64,000 bases of DNA from Pseudomonas sp. ZH-FAD (GTDB lineage: Bacteria > Pseudomonadota > Gammaproteobacteria > Pseudomonadales > Pseudomonadaceae), in NCBI RefSeq assembly GCF_002803095.1, contig NZ_PGLR01000017.1, forward strand, positions 57,458 to 121,457, read 5' to 3'. Both the position numbers and the translations under genes were made by a program. Below the pieces are notes generated by a model. That model saw nothing but the letters and a program-made list of their open reading frames with translations, was not told where the DNA came from and searched no databases. Of the stretch, positions 9,367-18,700 are shown piece by piece (within the stretch, counting starts at the first letter, position 1; the number at the start of each line of letters is the position of its first letter).

Positions 9367-9867
9367 TCAGTGGGTCGCGCCGAACTGGTTGATCCAGTTG
9401 ACGTGAGCGGGATGCTGGATGGCCTTGGGCCGCAATGCTTGCACCAGGGCGATGGCCTGACTGCGCGCGATGCCAGCTTCGATGAGGATGCGTGCGGCGA
9501 TCAGGCCGGTGCGCCCGGAGCCGCCCTTGCAGTGAATGGCCAGCGAGCGGCCGCCACGCAGGTGTTCGAGAATTGCCTGGCGCGATGCCCGCCAGCCCTC
9601 GCCGAAGTCTTCCAGCGGCACCTGCTCGTCGGCCACCGGCAGGTGATACCAGGCCAGGTCCAGGGCCTGGCACTGCTGGGCGATCCGTTCGGCACCATTG
9701 GCGGCCAGCTCGCTGCGCGGCATCAGGGTGATCACCCCCTCTGCACCGGCCTGCTTGAGCGCCAGCAGCGCCTGTTCCAGCGAGGTTTCCCGGGTGCCGG
9801 GGCAAGGCGTGAAGATCAGCGTGCCGGCCAGGCCGGGCACGTGCAGTACATCGTATGGATGAGTCAT
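9367..9867 (-). CDS. Dual-specificity/CDKN3-like protein phosphatase in ars operon
   Basis: 166 residues. The phosphatase signature HCX5R is present as [19 protein letters not shown] (Cys near residue 121), with a likely general-acid Asp in the preceding region. The family is annotated as tyrosine/dual-specificity phosphatase or CDKN3-like. It is spaced 13 bp from the GAPDH gene and 18 bp from arsH, so it is part of the arsenic operon. Its role there is unknown; a HCX5R enzyme could act on arsenate- or phosphate-containing substrates (inference only). AAGGAA lies upstream of the ATG. Confidence 0.85.
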   Translation of the reverse strand: MTHPYDVLHVPGLAGTLIFTPCPGTRETSLEQALLALKQAGAEGVITLMPRSELAANGAERIAQQCQALDLAWYHLPVADEQVPLEDFGEGWRASRQAILEHLRGGRSLAIHCKGGSGRTGLIAARILIEAGIARSQAIALVQALRPKAIQHPAHVNWINQFGATH

Positions 9868-9885
9868 GGTGGGCAGTTCCTTCGC

Positions 9886-10599
9886 TCAGATGGCGCGCTG
9901 ATTGACGCGTTTGGACAGTTCTTCGGCCGACTCCTTGCGCTCGGAGTAGCGATCGACCAGGTAGTCGGAGCGATCGCGCAGCAGCAGGGTGAACTTGACC
10001 AGTTCCTCCATCACGTCCACCAGGCGGTCGTAGAACGAGGACGGCTTCATCCGGCCGTCCGCGTCGAACTCCATGAAAGCCTTGGGCACCGAGGACTGGT
10101 TGGGGATGGTGAACATGCGCATCCAGCGCCCCAGCACGCGCAACTGATTGACCACGTTGAACGACTGCGAGCCGCCACAGACCTGCATCACCGCCAGGGT
10201 CTTGCCCTGGGTCGGGCGGACCGCGCCCATGGCCAGCGGCACCCAGTCGATCTGCGCCTTGAACACGGCGGTCATCGCGCCGTGACGCTCGGGGGAGCAC
10301 CACACCTGGCCTTCCGACCACTGCATCAGTTCGCGCAGCTCCTGCACCTTGGGATGACTTTCCGGCGCATCGTCCGGCAGCGGCAGACCGCGCGGGTCGA
10401 AGATGCGCGTCTCGGCGCCGAAGTGCTGCAACAGGCGCGCGGCTTCCTCGGTCATCAGGCGGCTGAAGGACTTCTCTCGGGTGGAGCCGTACAGCAGCAG
10501 GATGCGCGGCGCGTGGGTCGAGGCCGACTCGATGGTGAGCTTGTCGGCAGTCGGCAGATCGAGCAGTTGCAGGTCGGCGTTGGGCAGGTCGTCTTGCAC
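9886..10599 (-). CDS. arsH: ArsH, NADPH-dependent FMN reductase / organoarsenical oxidase
   Basis: 237 residues of the flavodoxin-like NADPH-dependent FMN reductase family; [19 protein letters not shown] is the phosphate/FMN-binding loop diagnostic for ArsH. Known activity: oxidises trivalent organoarsenicals to less toxic pentavalent forms. A GTG start at 10599 is supported by a GGAG box about 9 bp upstream. It follows the arsC-arsR fusion gene with a 51-bp gap and precedes the phosphatase, all on one strand. Confidence 0.93.
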   Translation of the reverse strand: MQDDLPNADLQLLDLPTADKLTIESASTHAPRILLLYGSTREKSFSRLMTEEAARLLQHFGAETRIFDPRGLPLPDDAPESHPKVQELRELMQWSEGQVWCSPERHGAMTAVFKAQIDWVPLAMGAVRPTQGKTLAVMQVCGGSQSFNVVNQLRVLGRWMRMFTIPNQSSVPKAFMEFDADGRMKPSSFYDRLVDVMEELVKFTLLLRDRSDYLVDRYSERKESAEELSKRVNQRAI

Positions 10600-10650
10600 G
10601 GTGTCGCTCCAGGAATGTGGTCAGAACAGGGTCTTCACGAGGTTCGCCGC

Positions 10651-11427
10651 TCAGTCACAAGCGGGCTTGCGCCCAGGGCGGTCACGCATCTGCCACAGGC
10701 GCTGCACATCCGGGCGCAGCCACTCGGCATTGCTGTCCAGGGTGCGCTTGAGCACGTCCCTGACCCACTCGGGCAACTGCGGATGCAGGCGGTAGTAAAC
10801 CCATTGGCCATTGCGCCGATCTTCCAGCAGGCCACTGCTGCGCAATAACGCCAGGTGCCGGGAAATCTTCGGCTGGGCCTCTTCCAGCGCGGCGGTCAGC
10901 TCGCAGACGCACAGTTCCTGCTCGAGGGTAACGAGCATGGCGATACGCGCTCGCGTTTCATCGGCCAGGCACTTGAACAGTTCGGTGGGCGTCATGTCGT
11001 CGTTGGCAGCACTGGCTGGCTTGCTCTTGATCAGCACGAACATCTTTATCCGCTCGTGGATCTCGTGCAGGGTCTTGCGATAGGCGTCCTTCTGCGAGCT
11101 GGTCGCCGGATCCTCGAAGTTCCAGGCGATGTACTCGCCAGTGCCGGGAAGCGCCAGGCATTCCAGCGCAGACTTGTCACATAGCGTGATCACATAGTCG
11201 AACGGCTCGCCCGCCACCTGCTCGACGGATTTGCTGAACAGCCCGGCGGTAGAAACGCCGAGGTGCTCCAGCGCATCGCGGGTGCGCGGGTCTACCTCAG
11301 TGGGCGCGGTGCCCGCACTGAAGGCTTCGAAATGTTCGGAGTCGGTATGACGCAGCAGCGCTTCGGCCATCTGCGAGCGCGACGAGTTGGCCACGCAGAG
11401 GAACAGGACACGCTTTTTCTGACTCAT
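10651..11427 (-). CDS. Fused arsenate reductase (LMW-PTP-type ArsC) and ArsR repressor
   Basis: 258 residues from the ATG at 11427, which has GGAAA 7 bp upstream; an in-frame TTG 15 bp earlier is less likely. Residues 1-130 are a thioredoxin-coupled arsenate reductase: FLCVANSSRSQMAEALLRH holds the CX5R loop (here C-V-A-N-S-S-R), and ITLCDKSALECL supplies further cysteines. Residues about 145-258 are an ArsR/SmtB winged helix with the metal-sensing ELCVCEL motif and recognition helix EAQPKISRHLALLRSSG. One polypeptide thus reduces arsenate and represses the operon. It is divergent from acr3. Confidence 0.93.
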   Translation of the reverse strand: MSQKKRVLFLCVANSSRSQMAEALLRHTDSEHFEAFSAGTAPTEVDPRTRDALEHLGVSTAGLFSKSVEQVAGEPFDYVITLCDKSALECLALPGTGEYIAWNFEDPATSSQKDAYRKTLHEIHERIKMFVLIKSKPASAANDDMTPTELFKCLADETRARIAMLVTLEQELCVCELTAALEEAQPKISRHLALLRSSGLLEDRRNGQWVYYRLHPQLPEWVRDVLKRTLDSNAEWLRPDVQRLWQMRDRPGRKPACD

Positions 11428-11457
11428 GTTGATTTCCGTCAAGGATGCACATGAGCG

Positions 11458-11497
11458 AATATATTATTTTGCAGATATACAGTAAAGCGAATATGTT
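11458..11497. promoter_or_regulatory. Overlapping divergent ars promoters and candidate ArsR operator
   Basis: On the minus strand TTTACT (81-86 of the 11400s) and TATATT (11458-11463) are 17 bp apart, reading into arsC-arsR. On the plus strand TTGCAG (11469-11474) and TATGTT (11492-11497) are also 17 bp apart, reading into acr3. The two promoters overlap almost completely. A direct repeat AGCGAATAT at 11454-11462 and 11486-11494 brackets the site and is a candidate for ArsR contact. Motifs are seen; function is inferred. Confidence 0.55.
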
Positions 11498-11532
11498 TGG
11501 CCATTCGCTGATGACGAGGATAGGCAACCAAG

Positions 11533-12606
11533 ATGACAAATGCGTGTGATACCGCCCTGAAGCAATCCGCAGGCGCGCCCCTGGGGTTCTTCGAGCGTTA
11601 CCTGACCCTGTGGGTATTCCTCTGTATTGCGGCCGGTACAGCACTCGGCCTGGTCGCGCCGCAGGCCGCCCAGACGGTGGGCGCCATGGAGATTGCCCAG
11701 GTGAACATCCCGGTCGGCGTGCTGATCTGGGTGATGATCATCCCCATGCTGATGAAGATCGATTTCGGCTCGCTGCATGAAGTGCGCGGGCAGAAAGCCG
11801 GCATCGGCGTCACCCTGTTCGTCAACTGGGTGGTCAAGCCCTTCTCCATGGCCCTGATCGGCTGGCTGTTCATCAAGATCCTGTTCGCCGACTGGCTGCC
11901 GGCCGACCAGCTCGACAGCTACATGGCCGGGTTGATCCTGCTTGGTGCCGCGCCTTGCACGGCGATGGTGTTCGTCTGGAGCAATCTCTGTAATGGCAAC
12001 GCCAATTTCACCATCAGCCAGGTGGCGCTCAACGATCTGGTGATGGTGTTCGCCTTCGCCCCCATCGTCGCCCTGCTGCTCGGTGTATCGTCGATCCCGG
12101 TGCCCTGGGACACCCTGCTGCTGTCGGTGGTGATGTACATCGTCATTCCCCTGGCCATCGCCCAGGCCGTGCGCGCCCACCTGCTCAAGCGCGGCAAGCC
12201 CACCTTCGAAGCGGCCCTGGCGAAAATCTCTCCCTTCTCCATCATCGCTCTGTTGGCCACCCTGGTGCTGCTGTTCTCCTTTCAGGGCCAGGCCATCGTC
12301 GCGCAGCCGCTGGTCATCGGCATTCTGGCCATGCCCATCCTGCTGCAGACGTTGTTCATCGCAGCCCTGGGCTACGCCCTAAATCGCTCGCTGAAGGTAC
12401 GTCACGACGTGGCAGGCCCGTCGACCATGATTGGCGCCTCCAACTTCTTCGAGCTGGCCGTGGCCGTGGCTATCGTGCTCTACGGCTTCGACTCCGGTGC
12501 GGCGCTGGCCACCGTGGTCGGCGTGCTGATCGAGGTGCCGGTGATGCTCTGGCTGGTGCGCATGGTCAACAAGAGTCGCAACTGGTACGAGCGGGCCCTG
12601 CACTGA
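11533..12606 (+). CDS. acr3: ACR3-family arsenite efflux permease
   Basis: 357 residues with about ten transmembrane segments. It carries the conserved ACR3 cysteine motif in GAAPCTAMVFVWSNL (residue about 140) and the later GASNFFELAVAVAIVLYG, both diagnostic of arsenite transporters of this family (often labelled arsB in Pseudomonas). It extrudes As(III) produced by the ArsC domain encoded divergently. The ATG follows GAGGATAGG at a suitable distance. First and apparently only gene of the plus-strand ars transcript. Confidence 0.95.
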   Translation: MTNACDTALKQSAGAPLGFFERYLTLWVFLCIAAGTALGLVAPQAAQTVGAMEIAQVNIPVGVLIWVMIIPMLMKIDFGSLHEVRGQKAGIGVTLFVNWVVKPFSMALIGWLFIKILFADWLPADQLDSYMAGLILLGAAPCTAMVFVWSNLCNGNANFTISQVALNDLVMVFAFAPIVALLLGVSSIPVPWDTLLLSVVMYIVIPLAIAQAVRAHLLKRGKPTFEAALAKISPFSIIALLATLVLLFSFQGQAIVAQPLVIGILAMPILLQTLFIAALGYALNRSLKVRHDVAGPSTMIGASNFFELAVAVAIVLYGFDSGAALATVVGVLIEVPVMLWLVRMVNKSRNWYERALH

Positions 12607-12620
12607 CGGCTAGGCAGCTT

Positions 12621-12651
12621 TTACATCTGGTTACACGCATATGCGGATAAT
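12621..12651 (+). promoter_or_regulatory. Candidate response-regulator box and promoter for the small periplasmic gene
   Basis: TTACAT at 12621 and TTACAC at 12631 are direct repeats spaced exactly one 10-bp step, the layout bound by OmpR/PhoB-family response regulators. A -10-like GATAAT lies at 12646-12651. No good -35 box stands in front of it, which fits an activated promoter. All of this is pattern inference. Confidence 0.35.
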
Positions 12652-12717
12652 GTAATAAGTAAGTCACATAGCCTGCGCTAGGGTGTGCCCACCCCAAACA
12701 TCCTAGGATGCACAACG

Positions 12718-12990
12718 ATGAAAAAGATCGCCCTGACCGCCCTGATGCTCTCCAGCCTCTTCGCCGGCACCGCGCTGGCCAGCCAGTACGACAGGCCCGG
12801 CTTCGTCACCGAAATCGAGGACGGCCGTCTGTGGGTATTTCGCGAGAACTCTCAGGAACTGAAGGACTTCAAAGCCACCGGCGAGCCGGCCAAGCAGTTC
12901 ACCGACATCGGCAGCGGCCCGGAGGGCATGACGGTCAAATCAGCTGATGAGCAGACCCTCAAGGATTACCTGCAGGCAGTGAAGAAGTAA
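12718..12990 (+). CDS. Small exported protein of unknown function
   Basis: 90 residues. The ATG at 12718 gives MKKIALTALMLSSLFAGTALA, a clear Sec signal peptide with an ALA cleavage site; the mature part is about 69 residues beginning SQYDRPGFVTEIEDGRLWVF. It has no cysteines and no recognised catalytic motif; beta-strand-like alternation suggests a small periplasmic fold. It follows acr3 by 110 bp but has its own promoter-like region and terminator, so it is probably not part of the ars transcript. Function not recognised. Confidence 0.8.
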   Translation: MKKIALTALMLSSLFAGTALASQYDRPGFVTEIEDGRLWVFRENSQELKDFKATGEPAKQFTDIGSGPEGMTVKSADEQTLKDYLQAVKK

Positions 12991-13040
12991 TCACGAGACA
13001 CGCGTCGGGCGCCTGGAAAGACGATACGCCTGACGCTCGC

Positions 13041-13065
13041 AGCCGCCTTCGGGCGGCTTTCTTTT
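13041..13065 (+). terminator. Rho-independent terminator after small periplasmic gene
   Basis: AGCCGCC and GGCGGCT form a 7-bp stem closed by a TTCG tetraloop and followed by TTCTTTT. It is 50 bp after the stop codon at 12990. Confidence 0.85.
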
Positions 13066-13182
13066 GGGCTGGACCGAAAGCCTGATGCAGAACACCCCGG
13101 CGCTTTCTTTTTCAGAGAGCAGCCGGCAGTCGCCGAGAAAGGATTGCGTAGCTAAGCCGTTCCAGAACAGCCAACCCAAGCA

Positions 13183-13222
13183 TCAGCCGCCGATGATCTT
13201 CATCACCATCAAGCCACCGAAG
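13183..13222 (-). pseudogene. Stray moaA-like 3' end; left direct repeat of accessory module
   Basis: Positions 13183-13206 are identical over 24 bp to 21425-21448, the last codons and stop of moaA. Reading leftward in the moaA direction, this piece ends GGLMVMKIIGG-stop, while intact moaA ends GGVTVMKIIGG-stop; beyond the 24 bp the two are only partly alike. There is no room for the rest of moaA to the right because the AraC gene stop is at 13237. This is a remnant of another moaA-like 3' end, in the same orientation as intact moaA. Confidence 0.75.
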
Positions 13223-13236
13223 AGACCGGTATCAAC

Positions 13237-14160
13237 TCATCCTGCTTGCTGAGTACATGACCTGGCGTACTGTCGAGGGGAAGAGCCCATCACGCGCTTA
13301 AACGCCGTGCTGAATGCGCTCTCTGATTCGTAGCCCAGGGACAAGGAAATGGCAGAGACTGGATCAGAGGAGTTCTCCAACTTGTCCCCGGCCAGAAGCA
13401 TGCGCCATCGTGTCACGTACTCCATGGGTGAACTACCGACGGTATCCCTGAATTTGAGAGCGAAGGCCGAACGCGACATGCAGGCACGCTCAGCCAGTGC
13501 CGGCAACGTCCAACGGTAGGCGGGGTCGGCATGGATCGCTCCGATTGCTGGCCCCAGTTGCTTGTCCGCCACGGCAAATAACCATCCGGTACGGTTCGAG
13601 CCATTCTCCTTCACGTGCAGCCGGAGCGCTTGAACCAGCATCATGTGAGCGAGGTGTTGAGCGATAAGAGAGCCACCAGGCTCTGGATCATGTAGTTCCT
13701 GCATCATCCTTTCCACGGCCCAACGCAACGCAGCCTGCTCTACCTCGCTGCGGATATGCACAATTGGCGGAAGCATCCCTATCAGGGTTTCGCTATGCCC
13801 ACCGCTGACGCCAAATCGGCTGCCAACAAGAAAGAACTCTCCTCCGTCCTTGATCTTCACTACAGCACCGGGGCGAGGTGGCGGAAAATAGTTGCTAGAC
13901 GGCTCTGCCGGCAATGTCATGTCACTGGCCAAACGAAAAGGTCTACCGCGGGGTAGGACGAAGCAATCACCTTTTCTCATGTGCACTGCTTCTGGCACAC
14001 CCTCGACAGCTAGCCAACACTCACCAGATACCACGGCATAACATTTGATGAGCTTGTTCTGCGCCGGGAACTGAACTGACCATGCTCCGCCCGCTTCCAC
14101 GCCGGCAGAAACATAGCTACGCGGCTTCAGCAACGAGAGGACATCTGACAGCGGATCCAT
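13237..14160 (-). CDS. AraC-family regulator with N-terminal cupin (AraC-binding/Cupin_6) domain
   Basis: 307 residues. Residues about 1-190 form a cupin-type sensor domain (MDPLSDVLSLLKPRSYVSAGVEAGG start; RKGDCFVLPRGRPFRL motif); residues about 205-305 are the AraC double HTH (LAERACMSRSAFALKFRDTV, then AISLSLGYESESAFSTAFKR, ending SPRQYAR). GGAGAAATC precedes the ATG. Such cupin/AraC proteins usually control a nearby divergent operon; here the RND genes start 495 bp away on the other strand, so it is the likely regulator of the module. Ligand unknown. Confidence 0.9.
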   Translation of the reverse strand: MDPLSDVLSLLKPRSYVSAGVEAGGAWSVQFPAQNKLIKCYAVVSGECWLAVEGVPEAVHMRKGDCFVLPRGRPFRLASDMTLPAEPSSNYFPPPRPGAVVKIKDGGEFFLVGSRFGVSGGHSETLIGMLPPIVHIRSEVEQAALRWAVERMMQELHDPEPGGSLIAQHLAHMMLVQALRLHVKENGSNRTGWLFAVADKQLGPAIGAIHADPAYRWTLPALAERACMSRSAFALKFRDTVGSSPMEYVTRWRMLLAGDKLENSSDPVSAISLSLGYESESAFSTAFKRVMGSSPRQYARSCTQQAG

Positions 14161-14655
14161 GATTTCTCCGAACGATCAAATAGACGCCCGACATTACCCC
14201 ACAGTTAATGCAACGTGTAAGCGACAGAAATGCTATCCGGCCTCCCAGATAAAGCTGGTAACAAAAAACTTAAAACTCGATAAGGCAATTATTGAAATTA
14301 CAGCTCCATTGCCACCGAACAACTTGTGTAGCACCCAATCAATACTGCCAAGGCAGGCAGTCAAACATGCCCCAATCTATTCAGCTCTGTGATGGACGAT
14401 CACAAAAGTATGCGGGACCAACGCGCATAGCCACCTTTCCCGCAACTTCATAAGCTCGAAAGGAGAAATGTGCAGAGGGCAGCAGAAGACTATTCCAACT
14501 GATATTCAGTCTCTTCGGGTTAAGCGTAGGAAATGTCTCCGTATGTAACGACATACCGACATCACTTACTGAATACAGGCTGTATTGCGACGATTCGTGT
14601 CATGACTTATTACAAATAGCCCTGCCGCACCTCGACTCACTCCATTATTCGACCA
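14161..14655 (+). promoter_or_regulatory. 495-bp AT-rich divergent regulatory region with promoter for RND operon
   Basis: No convincing gene is seen here. A sigma-70-like promoter TTGCGA (14585-14590), 17-bp spacer, TATTAC (14608-14613) reads into the adaptor gene and would give a leader of about 35 nt. Upstream lies a perfect inverted repeat GTATGT-AACG-ACATAC (14541-14556), 28 bp before the -35 box, a candidate operator for the divergent AraC-type regulator. The rest (14161-14540) is low-GC sequence with nothing recognisable. Confidence 0.45.
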
Positions 14656-15762
14656 ATGAAGGTTCCCGTGTTCGTGAGATCAATTCTTGTGCTGGCATCA
14701 CTCTTTCTCGGCGCATGCGATACGGCACCTCATAGCCCTGATGACGCCCCCAATCCTGATAACACGCGTGTGGCGGTGGCTCCAGCGGAACCCCTGGCAT
14801 TTGGCGAACGTTTCTCTCTCACAGGAACCGTGACTGCGCAACGACAGGCACGTTTGTCGGCACGCACGGATGGGCTGATATCACGCGTTCATGTCGATGC
14901 TGGCGATCACGTCGAAGCCGGACAAACTCTGCTTGAACTCGATTCTGCATTGACGCACCAGGCACTGCTACGCGCTCGCGCCAACGCGACTGAAGCCAGC
15001 GCCACCGTACGCGAAGCCCAACGCTTGGTCACCGAGGCGCAACGACTTGTCGCGCACAATGCCATAGCGACCACGGAACTTGGGGCTCGTACTGCGGCTC
15101 TGGAGCTGGCACGAGCTGCAGAGCAATCTGCTCACGCGAGCGTGCGCGAGCAAGAAGAAATCGTCACACGACACGTTTTGCCGGCGCCATTCTCCGGGGT
15201 TGTTGCCGAGAAACTCAGTGAAATCGGGGAGTGGGTACAGCGCGGCACACCAGTGCTCTCGCTGGTAGCAACCCACCCCGTCTATCTCGACCTTCGCGTA
15301 CCGCAAGAGCGCTTTGAACAGATCGGCGATGACATTCAGGCAAGGGTATTCTCCGATGCCCATGGCGGCCGACCACTAGAGGCTCGTATCGGTGCGAAAG
15401 TGCCGGTGACGAATCCCGATGCGAGAACCTTTCTGCTTCGTTTGCTGGTAGACGACCCGCAAGGTGGCCTGCTTCCCGGAACGTCTGCCCGGGCAGAGAT
15501 TTCTCTCTCGCAGACGGCTGGCGATGCGGTCCTGATCAGCCGTGACGCGCTACTACGCCAGCCTGATGGTAGTCATAGCATTTATGTAGTTCAGGACGAA
15601 AGAGGTCAGATCGTTGCGCGCAGACGCGTCGTACGCGTTCTCCACGATGAGGGCAGCGGCGTAGCCGTCGCCAGTGACCATGTAAAAGTCGGCGAACGAA
15701 TCATCATCCGCGGCAACGAGGCGTTAAGAGACGGCCAACGCGTAGACGTGGTGGAGCACTGA
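14656..15762 (+). CDS. RND efflux periplasmic adaptor (membrane fusion) lipoprotein
   Basis: 368 residues. MKVPVFVRSILVLASLFLGACDTAP has a lipobox LGAC, so Cys21 is probably acylated. The lipoyl half-motif regions (LISRVHVDAGDHVEAGQTLLELD and APFSGVVAEKLSEIGEWVQRGTPVLSLV) flank a short helical hairpin (residues about 95-170), followed by beta-barrel and membrane-proximal parts, as in MexA/AcrA/MdtA-like adaptors. The permease begins 3 bp after the stop codon, so they are co-translated partners. No outer-membrane factor gene accompanies them. Confidence 0.92.
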   Translation: MKVPVFVRSILVLASLFLGACDTAPHSPDDAPNPDNTRVAVAPAEPLAFGERFSLTGTVTAQRQARLSARTDGLISRVHVDAGDHVEAGQTLLELDSALTHQALLRARANATEASATVREAQRLVTEAQRLVAHNAIATTELGARTAALELARAAEQSAHASVREQEEIVTRHVLPAPFSGVVAEKLSEIGEWVQRGTPVLSLVATHPVYLDLRVPQERFEQIGDDIQARVFSDAHGGRPLEARIGAKVPVTNPDARTFLLRLLVDDPQGGLLPGTSARAEISLSQTAGDAVLISRDALLRQPDGSHSIYVVQDERGQIVARRRVVRVLHDEGSGVAVASDHVKVGERIIIRGNEALRDGQRVDVVEH

Positions 15763-15765
15763 CGT

Positions 15766-18700
15766 ATGGGATTCGAACGCATGCTTCAGCATGGCACCTT
15801 GATAGCCGTCGCAGTCCTCATCTTATGTGTTTTTGGGATCAGCTCAGCATTACGTGTACCCGTTCAGATGATCCCAGATCTGGAAACACGAACCATCAGC
15901 GTAGATACCCGCTGGCCTGGAGCTTCACCTCGGGATGTGGAGCAAGAGATTCTGATCGAGCAGGAAGAGTACTTGAGAACACTTCCTGGCCTCAGGCGCA
16001 TGGTTTCGACCAGCAGCGTAGGCCAGGCCAACATCGAGCTGGAATTCCCATTTGGCGTCGATATCAACGAAGCGCTGATCAGAACCAATAATGCGCTCAG
16101 CCAGGTTTCTGGCTATCCGGAAAACGTCGACGCCCCCTCTCTCAGCACCATTTCCTCATCTGATGATCCCTTTATGTATTTCCGTGTAGGGCCGCGCACG
16201 GAGGGTGACGCCAATCTCGATCTGAAAATGATGCGCAGCTTCCTGGAGGACGAAGTGCGTCCGCGTCTGGAACGTATCAATGGCGTTTCTCTGGTAGATA
16301 TTCGTGGTGCGGAGGAGCGGCAGGTGCGTATCGAAGTCGATCCCTACCGTTTGGCCGAACGTGGATTGGACATGGCTGATCTTCGCAATGCCCTGCGGCT
16401 ACGCAATATCGATCATCCCGCCGGTGACCTCGACAGCGGTAAGCGCAACATACTGGTGCGTACTGTCGGGCGCTTCAGCGAACCTGCTGACATCGGCGAA
16501 TTGATCATCGCCGAGCGCGAAGGCAGCTTGGTGCGCCTATCAGATGTGGCCGAAATCCAACTAAGCCATCACGAACTGCGAACTTCGTCCTATTACAACG
16601 GCCTACCCGCTCTGATCTTGGCGGTGCGCCGTGAAACCGGCTCGAATGTCGTTCAGACCAAGTACGCCGTACTTCCGACAGTCGAGGCTATCAACACGGA
16701 TATCTTGTCCCCGTTGGGCCTGGAGATGACGCTGGTCAACGAGGATGCACGCTATGTCGAGGACTCCATCAGCAACGTCTGGAACAATCTGCTGCTGGGC
16801 ACATTGCTGGCAACTCTGGCGATGTATGCCTTCTTGCGTTCGATACGCAGCACGATCGTAGGGGTAATTGGTATTCCAATCTGCACCGTCGCAGCTTTCA
16901 TCGGCTTGCTACTGGCAGGACGCACACTCAACGTGATCTCCATGGCCGGGGTGGCATTCGCCATCGGCATGACGCTCGACAACACCATCGTGGTGCTGGA
17001 AAGCATCGATCAAGCCCGCAAGCGTGGCCTCAAGCCATTCCAGGCCGCGGTGGAAGGAGTGCGGAGGGTCTGGCCAGCGATACTGGCCTGTACACTGACT
17101 ACCGTACTGGTGTTCGCACCTACCCTGTTCATCCGGCAGGAAGCCGGGCAGCTCTACTCGGATATTGCCATCGCCATATCTGCGGCGATCCTGGCGTCGA
17201 TGGCGGTCGCCGTGACAGTGCTACCGGCACTGGCATCGCGCCTACTACCGACATTGACATCAAATGAACCAACTGAAAGCAGCGTACTTGGACGGATAGG
17301 CACCTGGATAACGGCCTCTTATCGCAGCCCCAAAAGGCGCGTGATCATTCTACTTGGGACCCTTTTTGCTGCTGTCTGTACTGCGGTGTGGCTGACACCT
17401 CCGGCGGAGTACCTGCCAGAAGGTGAGGAAGCCAGAATTTTCTCGCGAATGATCGCACCGCCCGGCTACAACCTTGCGGAGGTCGAAAGCATTGCGCAGA
17501 TTCTGATTCCGGAGCTGCAACAGCGCCTGGAGGATGACCCAGCGCTTTTCCATCGCGGCGAGACAGACATACCTGCGCTCCGTTTCTTCTCCATGTTTGT
17601 CGATGCTCAGGGTATCAGCGTCATTACCGACCCCAAGAATGCAGGCGATCTGGAAGCCTTGATGAAAGCTCTGGAAACGCGCTTCACCGCCTGGCCGGGC
17701 ATGAGGGCGTTCGCCTCACGCGGCTCCATCATTTCAAGCAACGACGGCGGCACGCGAAGCATCAATCTGAACATTTCAGGTACTGATCTCGTGCAGATAT
17801 ACCAAGTTGCCGGTCGCGCCTACGCCCGGGCCGGGTCACTGTTCGAAGGTGCCCAGATTGGTTCCGAACCAAGTTCACTCAGCCTGAACCAGTCACTACT
17901 GGAAGTTCACCCACGCTGGGAGCGTCTGGCAGAAGTCGGCCTGAGCGCCGAGCGCTTTGGCTACTCAGTTGCCGCCCTCAGCGACGGGGCGTTCGCCGAC
18001 GATATGATTCTGAATGATCGACGCGTCGATATTTATCTCTTCAGCAATGCAGGTAGCGAGCAAAAAGCCGAGCACCTGCGTGATCTGCCTATCGCGACCC
18101 CCGCAGGACTAGTGCTGCCGCTCTCCGCGCTAGCCGAGCTCAGGGAATCGATTGATACCGACAGCATTCGCCGAGTAGACGGCCGCCGCACCGTTACTCT
18201 GAATATCGTCCCGCCACGCTCGGTCGCGCTGGAAACTGGCGTCGATCAGGTGCGTACGGATCTGATCGACGCCATGCGACTGGATGGCGAAATTCCATAT
18301 GACATCTCGGTTAGCATCAGCGGCGCCAGTGACCAGCTACAGGCCACGCGTGAAGCGGTTTCGAGCAACTTCCTGCTCGCCGTGCTGCTTTGTTATCTGA
18401 TGCTGGTAGCGATCTTCCGTCACTGGGGGCGACCATTATTCGTCATGGCAACCATCCCATTGGGCATCACCGGAGGGATCATCGGGCTGGCAATACTCAA
18501 CGGTGTCGGCGCCACATTCGGCATCCATCAACCTTTCGACATGATCACTCTACTCAGCTTCCTGGTACTGCTTGGTGCAGTAGTCAACAACCCCATTCTG
18601 ATCGTTCAGGAAGCCTATCAACGTATGGAAGAAGGTGCAGAATCGATCACTTCGGCAGTAGACGATGCCATCAACATCCGTCTGCGAGCGATTCTGATGT

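Noticed and set aside
14159..14392. A 77-codon plus-strand frame at the start of the AraC/RND intergenic region
   Set aside because: Overlaps the AraC gene start, has no ribosome binding site and no recognisable features; more likely regulatory DNA.
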